Shown piece after piece: positions 53,692 to 64,000 of a DNA stretch of 64,000 bases. The stretch is from Bacteroides sp. (GTDB lineage: Bacteria; Bacteroidota; Bacteroidia; Bacteroidales; Muribaculaceae): the NCBI GenBank assembly GCA_014801955.1, contig JAAVDE010000012.1, positions 106,889 to 170,888 on the forward strand. The letters run 5' to 3'. The position numbers and the translations under genes are program-made. Every line of letters starts with the position of its first letter. Within the stretch, counting starts at the first letter, position 1. The notes under the pieces are model-generated. The model made no database searches and had not been told where the DNA came from. It worked only from the letters and a program-made list of their open reading frames with translations.

Positions 53692-53699
53692 TAAATTTG
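53692..53699 (+). promoter_or_regulatory. -7 promoter box of the M23-like gene
   Basis: TAAATTTG followed by C, ten bases before the ATG at 53710; a leader of about six bases is predicted. Confidence 0.55.
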
Positions 53700-53709
53700 C
53701 ACAACCGAC

Positions 53710-54510
53710 ATGAAGAAACTCAAAACCCGGAAACGCTATCGGCTCGTGTTCGTTAACGACAACACGCTCAACACCGTTTGGACCATGCATCTGACCCGCG
53801 CCAGAGTGTGGGGGCTGACGGCGCTCTGCGTCGCGGCCATCGCCGCGCTGGTGGTTTGCGTCGTTGTTTGGTCGCCGGTGTCATATCTGCTGCCGGGCTA
53901 CATGCGCCCCGAACAGCGGCGCACAACGGTCGACAACACCCTGCGCATCGACTCCATGCTACTGGCCGCCGAGGAGCAGAACGCCTACCTGGCCAACATC
54001 GTGGGGCTCCTGTGTAACCCCGACTCCCTCGAGAGCTTCACCCCCGAGCCGCCGGCCGAAACCGGCGACACGCTGATGACCGCCACGCCCAACGAGCGCG
54101 CCTTCGTTGAGAGCTGGATGGAACGCGAGCGCGGCACCCTGTCGGTGCTCTCGCCAATCGTTGCCGAAGGAATGATGTTTCGCTCCCCGACCGTTGGCGC
54201 AACGCTGGGCGGCGACTCCGAATCGGAGCTGCGCGTTGGCCGCGCCGCTCCGGTGGTTGCCATTCAAGACGGCATAGTCATCGACGTAAGAACCGAAGCC
54301 GCAACGGGGCTGAGCGTCGTTACCGTTCAGCACTCCAACGACTTCATCAGCATTACCGGCGGCCTTGCGCAGCCCGCCGTGACCCCCGGGCGCCGCATTC
54401 TCGCCGGCCAGACGCTGGGGCGCGCCGCCGACAATGGCCTGATAACCCTCGCCGTTTGGCATCAGGGACGGCTTCAGCCGCTGGCTCCGCTGCTGAAGCT
54501 CGGGCAGTAG
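53710..54510 (+). CDS. Membrane-anchored M23/LytM-like protein, probably inactive
   Basis: 266 residues: a basic cytoplasmic start, one membrane helix (~residues 36-57), a short helical stretch and a C-terminal LytM-like fold (VAIQDGIVIDVRTEAATG, then VVTVQHSNDFISITGGLAQP, GRRILAGQTLGRAADNG). Active LytM domains have HxxxD near the start and HxH near the end; here the first is missing and only VQHSND recalls the usual HxNGY segment. Such inactive domains often act as regulators of cell-wall enzymes or as scaffold parts. Divergent from cysE. Confidence 0.75.
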   Translation: MKKLKTRKRYRLVFVNDNTLNTVWTMHLTRARVWGLTALCVAAIAALVVCVVVWSPVSYLLPGYMRPEQRRTTVDNTLRIDSMLLAAEEQNAYLANIVGLLCNPDSLESFTPEPPAETGDTLMTATPNERAFVESWMERERGTLSVLSPIVAEGMMFRSPTVGATLGGDSESELRVGRAAPVVAIQDGIVIDVRTEAATGLSVVTVQHSNDFISITGGLAQPAVTPGRRILAGQTLGRAADNGLITLAVWHQGRLQPLAPLLKLGQ

Positions 54511-54521
54511 GACCGGCTTTT

Positions 54522-54962
54522 TTACTTGGAATTTGAGTAGCGGTCGTAGATGCCCGACAGATACGACAGCAGGCGGTGGCGCGTAGTGTCGGGCAGGGCG
54601 CCAAGGTGGTTGAACAGCTGCGAGCCGAGGCGACTAACGTTTTTGGTGTCGCGCGCAACCGATTCGGTTTCAACAGTCAGCTGGCGTTCGGTTTTGGCAA
54701 TCATAGCCGTGTCGCCGCTCGCAACGGCGGCGGCGTGGGCATCGTGGAGCGGCTTGAGCTTATCGAGCGAGCGGTCCAGAGCCCGGCAGTAGAACGTTAC
54801 CATTTCGGAGTATTCCTCGGCCGACACAGCCTCGGAGTTTTCAATGCGGTCGGCATAGGTTGCCGCCCGACGATCGTCGCGCCAGGCCTGCGAGCAGGCC
54901 GAGGCGCAACACATCAGGGCCGCCAGCGCGGCAACCTGTATCAGATTGGGCAGACTTTTCAT
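54522..54962 (-). CDS. Small helical lipoprotein
   Basis: 146 residues with a lipoprotein signal (ALAALMCCASACSQAW; Cys near residue 19-23). The rest is predicted alpha-helical with many charged residues (ALDRSLDKLKPLHDAHAAAV), coiled-coil-like. No family recognised. It lies 17 bases downstream of the GH2 gene and is likely co-transcribed with it, so it may be an accessory of surface galactoside use, but this is inferred only from position. Confidence 0.7.
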   Translation of the reverse strand: MKSLPNLIQVAALAALMCCASACSQAWRDDRRAATYADRIENSEAVSAEEYSEMVTFYCRALDRSLDKLKPLHDAHAAAVASGDTAMIAKTERQLTVETESVARDTKNVSRLGSQLFNHLGALPDTTRHRLLSYLSGIYDRYSNSK

Positions 54963-54979
54963 CGCTTATCTCGCCGGGG

Positions 54980-58969
<3,990 letters not shown>

Positions 58970-59494
58970 TTATAGCTGACAACTTGGCACATAGGTAGTA
59001 ATATCAACTATCGGCAACCGACTTCCTTTCGCGTTAACATCCAGCATAAATTGATTGCATTCAGCGGCAGTCATCCGCTTTCGAATAAAGGCATAATACA
59101 AGAAATCCAATGTTGTCAGATAGGTAATCCGGTTCTTTTCGCAATAAGCCTTTATATCCTTCAGGTTGCTGCTTCCAAGAACGTCATAGTTATCACGACA
59201 ATATACCATGCAGGCACTTTCGCCACGCCCAAGCCTGGCAATCAGTCTCGCATATTCCAGACGCGACTCCCCCTTGGGATCAAACTTGATGTTCTCAACC
59301 CGATCTCTGCGAAATCGCAGAACATTATCAACCTGGATTTTCGAAGTTTTGCCAACAGTTACTTCATTATAAACAACATCAAGAATCAGATACGCATATT
59401 CCGGAAAAATATCAAATAACTGCAAAAAGCATCCGCCCTTGATGAAATGAATTATAACATCGGCGTCTAATACAATCTTAGTCTTCGTTGCCAT
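58970..59494 (-). CDS. PIN-domain protein, third gene of an Xre/ImmA/PIN cassette
   Basis: 174 residues with a PIN-like nuclease layout: IVLDADVIIHF (Asp10, Asp12), DVVYNEV (Glu44), GRGESACMVYCRDN (Glu near 92) and SNLKDIKAYCEKNRI (Asp near 111), then TTLDFLYYAFIRKRM. PIN proteins are often RNA-cutting toxins. The gene overlaps the metallopeptidase gene by 17 bases. GC is visibly lower than in the surrounding genes. The most natural reading is the toxin or effector of a three-gene module; exact target unknown. Confidence 0.75.
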   Translation of the reverse strand: MATKTKIVLDADVIIHFIKGGCFLQLFDIFPEYAYLILDVVYNEVTVGKTSKIQVDNVLRFRRDRVENIKFDPKGESRLEYARLIARLGRGESACMVYCRDNYDVLGSSNLKDIKAYCEKNRITYLTTLDFLYYAFIRKRMTAAECNQFMLDVNAKGSRLPIVDITTYVPSCQL

Positions 59495-60191
59495 TTATTC
59501 CGATTTTATGCAACAGTTCCAGATAATGACCCTCTGATATTTTATCTGCCTCAAACAGCAGTCGGGCCTTCTCGCCGAAATCGCCTATAACAAGACCATG
59601 ATTGCCGGATTCGTATAATCCGACATCATAGCCATATTCCCGCGCCGTTCTCTTAACGGAAATCGCCGCGAACGAATCGCGATCAATGCGGCTCAAAAGA
59701 TTGAGGTCAACCAGCCGGTTTAACACCGATATGTGTGAAACCCCAAAATAATGCTCCAGCCTGAACACCGACGCTAACGTTACCCGTCCGGCTTTAAGTT
59801 CATCGGCGGGTATCATTTGCATAACGCCTGCGGCAGGCATCAGAAACATCTGGGCAAACGCGTCGGCACATTGCTCCGACTCGCTCTTTTTGTCATTCCC
59901 TCCACATTTGTGGGGCATCGGATTTTCCTCAACAAATAAATGGTAAAGCTCGTGGGCAATCGTGAAGTGCTGGCGCCCGCGCGATTCATTTGAATTAACC
60001 AGCATAAACTTTCTTTCGCCGCCTTTCAGGCTCATTCCGGAAAACGATTTCGACAACGGACGATAAACCGTAAGTACCTTCAGTTTCAACAGCAGACTTT
60101 TGAGGTTTACGGCTTCCGTAGCGCTCAATCCCGCCAGTTGCCTGAACTGCGTTACCCGGCTCTCAACATATTTCAACAGCGAAGCTTTCAT
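59478..60191 (-). CDS. ImmA/IrrE-type metallopeptidase
   Basis: 237 residues. The zinc motif is FTIAHELYHLFVEE (His80, Glu81, His84) with a downstream Glu in SESEQCADAFAQMFLMP, the standard ImmA/IrrE arrangement. In known systems this protease cleaves a helix-turn-helix repressor (ImmA with ImmR; IrrE with DdrO). Here the repressor candidate is encoded directly upstream with a four-base overlap (ATGA at 60188-60191). The protein also has a ~100-residue C-terminal part that may sense a signal. Cytoplasmic. Confidence 0.88.
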   Translation of the reverse strand: MKASLLKYVESRVTQFRQLAGLSATEAVNLKSLLLKLKVLTVYRPLSKSFSGMSLKGGERKFMLVNSNESRGRQHFTIAHELYHLFVEENPMPHKCGGNDKKSESEQCADAFAQMFLMPAAGVMQMIPADELKAGRVTLASVFRLEHYFGVSHISVLNRLVDLNLLSRIDRDSFAAISVKRTAREYGYDVGLYESGNHGLVIGDFGEKARLLFEADKISEGHYLELLHKIGINGNED

Positions 60192-60523
60192 TGCGCGGCG
60201 ATTACATCCATTTTCAGATAAGACTTAACTATGTCCTTGAAATGCCTGATTTCAACAGCATCTGCCGGGTCTATTCCTTCAACTCTGAATGCTGATGCAA
60301 GGATTTGGGCCTCCGCATTCTCGTTTTCTTCAAAGAGCACGACCATGTCACAGCCAAAGAAATCACTTGCCTTTTCAAGCACATCATATGGAACTTCGCG
60401 ACTTCCCGATTCGTAGTTACTATAGGCTGAGCGAGTTATGCCCAAGGCATTCGCCATTTCCTCTTGCGTATAACCGGAGATTTCCCTGAGTTTCTTAATA
60501 TTACGAGCTATTATTCTTTCCAT
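60188..60523 (-). CDS. Xre-family helix-turn-helix repressor
   Basis: 111 residues from the ATG at 60523 (a TTG four codons upstream is possible but lies closer to the operator). The HTH is at residues ~8-62 (NIKKLREISGYTQEEMANAL; GITRSAYSNYESGSREVP), followed by a short helical tail. It is the first gene of a cassette with ImmA/IrrE and PIN genes, and a 13-bp inverted repeat lies over its promoter, so it most likely represses its own operon and is removed by the protease on a signal. Confidence 0.88.
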   Translation of the reverse strand: MERIIARNIKKLREISGYTQEEMANALGITRSAYSNYESGSREVPYDVLEKASDFFGCDMVVLFEENENAEAQILASAFRVEGIDPADAVEIRHFKDIVKSYLKMDVIAAQ

Positions 60524-60535
60524 AAAAAAATACAA

Positions 60536-60588
60536 TTGCGTGGCAAATTTACGAAATATTTTTAATAATATAACGATTTGCCACGCAA
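60536..60588. promoter_or_regulatory. Inverted-repeat operator over the Xre cassette promoter
   Basis: TTGCGTGGCAAAT (60536-60548) and ATTTGCCACGCAA (60576-60588) are perfect 13-base inverted copies, 27 bases apart. The minus-strand -7 box TAAATTTG (60551-60544) overlaps one arm, so repressor bound there would block RNA polymerase. Confidence 0.75.
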
Positions 60589-60612
60589 ACTTATTTTTCT
60601 TTTAGCGATTTT

Positions 60613-61755
60613 TTAGGAAACGAGGCGGCGGGTGAGTTTGGAGAGGCGGAGGAGCCAGACAATGGCAGCGGTGACGGCAAAGACGGCAACGGATGCCAGC
60701 AGGATGCGGACCCAGGCGGGGAGGCCAAGGGTGGCAAAGGCGTCGTAGGCCACGCTTTCCAGGGGGAAGTGAACGAGGTAGATGCCGAAGGTCAGCGAGG
60801 CGAGCGAGGCTACCCACGGGCGCGGACGGAAGTTAATCCGCTGAACGGCAACGAACACGGGGAGCGTCATCATGAACACGTTGATACCGCAGAAGAGCCA
60901 GATGATTTCCAGGAAGGAGTAGTCGCCGGGGTGAATCTCCTGAACGGCAACATAGCCGGCATAGGTGATGGCATAGCCGACGGCAAACATGGGGAGCATA
61001 ATGGCGGCCGTCTTACCTGCCGACCACTGCAGCGGATAGGTTTTCAGGTAGTAGGCCAGAATCAGGTAGCCGACGAAGCCGGAAAGATAGTAGAACGAGC
61101 CGTAGACGTTCCAGTCACAAACGCCCAGAATGCCGAAATTGCCATAGTTGCCCTCATAGCCGAGCTCGGGAGCGAACATAACAACGTAGGGCAGCAGCAG
61201 CGAAACGACCCAGAGGGCGAGAACGGTTCGGATGTCGCGCTGCGAGGCGGAGAGCAGCCAGGCGTTAAGAATCGGAATGATGAGATAGAGGCCGATGAGC
61301 ATGTAGAGATACCAGAGGGCCGTAGTGTCGTAGTTGAAGTTAAACACCCATGTCCACAGGCGCGGAATGAAGCGCTCGGTGTCGTAGAGGCCGCCGGAGA
61401 GCATGGCATTGGCAGTGTCGGGATTAACGAAGTTGAAGTAGCAATAGCCCATTATCGGGAGCATAATTGACCAAAAGGCCAGAGGCCACACCAGGCGCCC
61501 CACCCTGCGGCGATAGAAGGCCGACACTCCGCGGTCGCGCTCGCCCACCGGAAGCAGCAGAACGCCGGTCATCATAACAAACAGCGGCACGCACGGACGC
61601 ACCAGCGACCCGATGCCTACGCCGGTCATAAAAGCCGTGCGGTCATTGTCGAACTGACCCACGAAGGGGTCGCACGCATGGGACAGAACAACCAGGAAGC
61701 ACGCAACAACGCGCAACACGTCGACCCACTCTACTCGTTTATTCATCTTATTCAT
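60613..61755 (-). CDS. Integral membrane acyltransferase (acyltransferase 3 family)
   Basis: 380 residues from the ATG at 61755 (an ATG at 61746 is equally likely). About ten membrane helices are visible. The N-terminus has WVDVLRVVACFLVVLSHACD, with the catalytic-type His in the first helix, and RPCVPLFVMMTGVLLL and FYRRRVGRLVWPL follow, as in this family. It would transfer acetyl or succinyl groups to surface polysaccharide or lipid sugars. It lies 62 bases after the preceding secreted-protein gene, beyond a terminator. Confidence 0.88.
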   Translation of the reverse strand: MNKMNKRVEWVDVLRVVACFLVVLSHACDPFVGQFDNDRTAFMTGVGIGSLVRPCVPLFVMMTGVLLLPVGERDRGVSAFYRRRVGRLVWPLAFWSIMLPIMGYCYFNFVNPDTANAMLSGGLYDTERFIPRLWTWVFNFNYDTTALWYLYMLIGLYLIIPILNAWLLSASQRDIRTVLALWVVSLLLPYVVMFAPELGYEGNYGNFGILGVCDWNVYGSFYYLSGFVGYLILAYYLKTYPLQWSAGKTAAIMLPMFAVGYAITYAGYVAVQEIHPGDYSFLEIIWLFCGINVFMMTLPVFVAVQRINFRPRPWVASLASLTFGIYLVHFPLESVAYDAFATLGLPAWVRILLASVAVFAVTAAIVWLLRLSKLTRRLVS

Positions 61756-61793
61756 ATAAAAAATTTGAGGGCGCATCGGACCGATGCGCCCTC
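61756..61793 (-). terminator. Rho-independent terminator after the CTD-tail secreted protein
   Basis: GAGGGCGCATC (61767-61777) pairs with GATGCGCCCTC (61783-61793), five-base loop; on the minus strand it is followed by AAATTTTTT. Confidence 0.85.
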
Positions 61794-61817
61794 GGTTATT
61801 CGTCGTTGGGTTGAAAT

Positions 61818-62705
61818 TTACTTAACGAGAGTCTTAACGCCGTTAACGATGTAGAGACCACGGGTAGCGTTGGCTACGCGACGGCCCTGCATGTCATAGA
61901 TAGCGTTGCCTGCTTCGGCAGCAGCATTGATTTCCTGGATGGAGTTGATGCCGTCAACGATGGTGAGTTCAGGACGGTCAGCAACGATCTGGGCCTCAAC
62001 GTCGCCGGTAACGTGGGTGTTGCCTGCGAGCTTGCTGACAGGAACAACCGATACTTCTTCGAGGTAGAAACCGGGCTTGTTGCCACCGCAGGAAAGACCG
62101 GCACCGTCGAAAGTCAGAGCGAGGTAGGTCTGGTTGGTGGGAAGGTTGTAGTACAGGTCGACTACGCGATAGCCTTCTTCATCCCAGTAGGATGCAACAG
62201 TTTCTTCATAGATAGGCGAGGTGAAGCAGTCATCCTGAGCGTTGTTGGTCAGACGAACATGGAAAGGTTTAGCCGGTTCAGACTTTGCATAGCCTTCAAC
62301 TTCAACGCGATAAATTACGCGGATACGGCAAACTTCATTAACCTGAGGAAGAGCGAAGTTGAAGTTACCATATGCCCACCAGGTGGGAGCCTGCATTTTG
62401 ATAGCGTATGCACCTTCGTTCCAGGGATCGGCAACTACGGGGCACATTTCGTTTGCTTCTTCGATAGATTCGATAGCCTTCTGAGCGAACCAAACGGCAG
62501 GCATACCATAGCATTCGGCCATGTCGGCACCGCCCTTCATCATCAGTGCGGGCCAGTTGTCGTTATCAGCAAACTTTTCAGCGTCGTTATCGAACCAGCT
62601 GAAATCGGGGTTGATAGCGTAAACAAAAGCTTCACCTTTCTGGAAGGTTTCTGCAGATGCGGTCAGGGCAACGCCTGCGCAGAGAGCGAGTAAAGTTTTT
62701 TTCAT
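61818..62705 (-). CDS. Secreted protein with type IX-like C-terminal tail, next to susD
   Basis: 295 residues from the ATG at 62705 (signal peptide MKKTLLALCAGVALTASA). The middle is a single beta-rich domain with many aromatic residues (YAINPDFSWFDND; APTWWAYGNFNFALPQ; YYNLPTNQTYLALTFDGAG), which looks like a carbohydrate-binding jelly roll. The tail IYDMQGRRVANATRGLYIVNG ends with KTLVK, the common Bacteroidales C-terminal signal related to type IX secretion tails. Located 106 bases after the susD-like gene, it is probably a glycan-binding or surface protein of that polysaccharide-use locus. Not recognised further. Confidence 0.78.
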   Translation of the reverse strand: MKKTLLALCAGVALTASAETFQKGEAFVYAINPDFSWFDNDAEKFADNDNWPALMMKGGADMAECYGMPAVWFAQKAIESIEEANEMCPVVADPWNEGAYAIKMQAPTWWAYGNFNFALPQVNEVCRIRVIYRVEVEGYAKSEPAKPFHVRLTNNAQDDCFTSPIYEETVASYWDEEGYRVVDLYYNLPTNQTYLALTFDGAGLSCGGNKPGFYLEEVSVVPVSKLAGNTHVTGDVEAQIVADRPELTIVDGINSIQEINAAAEAGNAIYDMQGRRVANATRGLYIVNGVKTLVK

Positions 62706-62811
62706 AAAAACTGTTTTTTTTGATATTAATAAATGATTGATTAAAAAGGATTGCCTGAAAATTGAGGGCATCGGGAGCGGAATCGCCCCCGATGCCGGGG
62801 AAGGTCAGTTA

Positions 62812-64000
62812 TTAACGAACGAGGTTGGGGTTCTTCTCAACTTCGGTCGGAGGATAGGGGTGATACATCGCGCGAATGCCATTCCAGCTATTAGCAACGG
62901 GCTGCTCCTCCTTGAGTCGGAGGTCTTCCTCAAGCTCATACTCATAAGGGAGAGTAGCCCAGCGGGGACGACCGCTGGTGCTGGTATTCTTAACCATGTA
63001 GCCTTTGGTAAGGGTGCCTGCGGGAACAAGCACGTCGTTCTGCTCGCCGTGACGGTATTCCCAGCTGGCTTTGAAAGTCTGGTCGGCCCAAACGCCGGTA
63101 GCGGTTTCGCCCAGACGGAACTGGTCAGAGCGACGGGTCACAAGCGAGAGCGGATAGCCGGTAACTTCATAGCCGTGCTCAAGGAAAGCCTGCTTGGCCA
63201 GCGCTTCGCCGGTAAGAGAGCTTGCGTCGATTCTGTTGTCGGAATTATAGGCGCGGTCAATAACCTGCTGAAGGGCGGCCTGAGCTTCGGAAGTGTACTT
63301 GCCGCAGCGGGCAGCGGATTCGGCAAACCAGCAGAGCACTTCGCTATAACGGATAAAGCGATGGTTCTGGGGGTAGGACTGACCGTCGTAGGCGGGCTTG
63401 GCGAAATCATGGGGTTCGCGGATAGGAGCGCCTTCAGCATCGGCGTTGATGGTAAACGGTGCAAAGAGCGGGTGACGCGGGCTGACAGCATCTGAGCGGA
63501 AGTCAACAACTTCGGGTTCATTCTGCTTGTAGTTGATAACCTCGGCCCACCAGTTAACCATCAGCACGTTGCCGTTGCTATCCTTGATGTAGCTGTAGAT
63601 TTCGGGGTCATAGACCGCATTTTTGCGCGGGCCGTCGGGGTAATTGGCCCACCAGCGGCGTTCGGGAACAAAGTCACTCCAACCGTTGTTGAGAGCCGCG
63701 AAACGGTGGCATTTGCAGAATTGCGAGGTATAGGAACCCATGTTGCCCATAGTGCCGGGAGAGTCATAGTAGGAAATCGTCATGATCTGCTCAGCGCTCC
63801 AGTCATTGCCGCAGCTGTAAACCTGGTTCCAATCGCTTTCAAGAGCAAGATTATAGGTTCCGGCATTAACGCCGTCGATAACCTCCTTGGCCTTGTCGGC
63901 GGCCTTTTCATAGTAGCCATCGAGGAAGAGTGGATAGCCGGCCATTGACATATAAACCGACGCGAGAACCGACTTAACAGCCTGACGTGTAACCCAATAG
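62812..64000 (-). CDS. SusD/RagB-family outer-membrane lipoprotein (5' part outside window)
   Basis: The minus-strand frame is open to the window edge; the visible ~395 residues start in the middle of an N-terminal helical (TPR) region (RQAVKSVLASVYMSMAGYPL) and run to the end. SusD features: RWWANYPDGPRK, HRFIRYSEVLCWFAESAARC, AALQQVIDRAYNS and the C-terminal NGIRAMYHPYPPTEVEKNPNL. SusD proteins bind glycans on the cell surface and feed them to a SusC TonB-dependent channel, which should lie just outside the window. A lipobox cannot be seen here. Confidence 0.93.
   Translation of the reverse strand, partial: YWVTRQAVKSVLASVYMSMAGYPLFLDGYYEKAADKAKEVIDGVNAGTYNLALESDWNQVYSCGNDWSAEQIMTISYYDSPGTMGNMGSYTSQFCKCHRFAALNNGWSDFVPERRWWANYPDGPRKNAVYDPEIYSYIKDSNGNVLMVNWWAEVINYKQNEPEVVDFRSDAVSPRHPLFAPFTINADAEGAPIREPHDFAKPAYDGQSYPQNHRFIRYSEVLCWFAESAARCGKYTSEAQAALQQVIDRAYNSDNRIDASSLTGEALAKQAFLEHGYEVTGYPLSLVTRRSDQFRLGETATGVWADQTFKASWEYRHGEQNDVLVPAGTLTKGYMVKNTSTSGRPRWATLPYEYELEEDLRLKEEQPVANSWNGIRAMYHPYPPTEVEKNPNLVR

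Noticed and set aside
53647..53790. 48-residue N-terminal extension of CysE
   Set aside because: It crosses the cysE promoter and lies antisense to the M23-like gene; the family begins at the internal Met.

Overview
The window is a chromosomal segment of a Bacteroidales bacterium, most likely a relatively GC-rich gut member of the Muribaculaceae type (inference from content, no search was run). The reasons are: promoters of the Bacteroidota form (TAnnTTTG at -7, often TTG/TTTG about 26 bases upstream); a SusD/RagB lipoprotein; a PorX-type regulator of type IX secretion; secreted proteins with C-terminal tails of the form YD-x-x-GRRV...GLYIVNG; and many host-glycan enzymes (GH123, sialidase, GH2). 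No phage, plasmid, insertion sequence or CRISPR array was seen.

Layout. 1-5142: GH123-like enzyme and an NPCBM protein on the minus strand, then a divergent parvulin chaperone and OstA-like protein (outer-membrane biogenesis). 5176-9527 (minus): CMP-Kdo-synthetase-like gene, GT9 and mutS. 9600-10952 (minus): DUF4143-type ATPase with a repeat/stem-loop leader. 11140-17672 (plus): lgt-GT2-PCMD protein, then topA-rluA. 17683-26099 (minus): relA, a lipoprotein and a CzcBAC-like metal efflux system, tightly packed. 26196-32136 (plus): small membrane protein, folB, pnp, phoH, purC-menG, tRNA-Leu. 32292-37460: leucine-rich-repeat protein (minus), porX and a TIGR02757 gene (plus), GH3-like gene (minus). 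37627-40155: sialidase.

40255-46443 (plus) is the most unusual region: a strong promoter, about 370 bases of highly self-complementary untranslated sequence, then six co-directional genes that all encode exported proteins, with lower GC than their surroundings. Two are paralogous small proteins, one looks like DUF6175, one has WG repeats and two are not recognised. I propose this as an undescribed envelope system with a structured leader or separate non-coding RNA.

46510-51106 (minus): a four-gene overlapping operon, response regulator-histidine kinase-peptidase T-inositol phosphate phosphatase. 51339-54510: CoA transferase, cysE and a degenerate M23-like membrane protein. 54522-58885 (minus): ricin-domain GH2 enzyme and a small lipoprotein. 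58970-60523 (minus): an Xre/ImmA-IrrE/PIN cassette with a 13-bp inverted-repeat operator over its promoter. 60613-64000 (minus): acyltransferase, a secreted protein with a CTD-like tail, and the 3' part of a susD gene that runs off the window.

A second theme is transcription start placement: several genes (GH123, phoH, porX, cysE, the GH3-like gene, relA) have a good -7 box ending only about 3-9 bases before the start codon, which predicts leaderless or nearly leaderless mRNAs.
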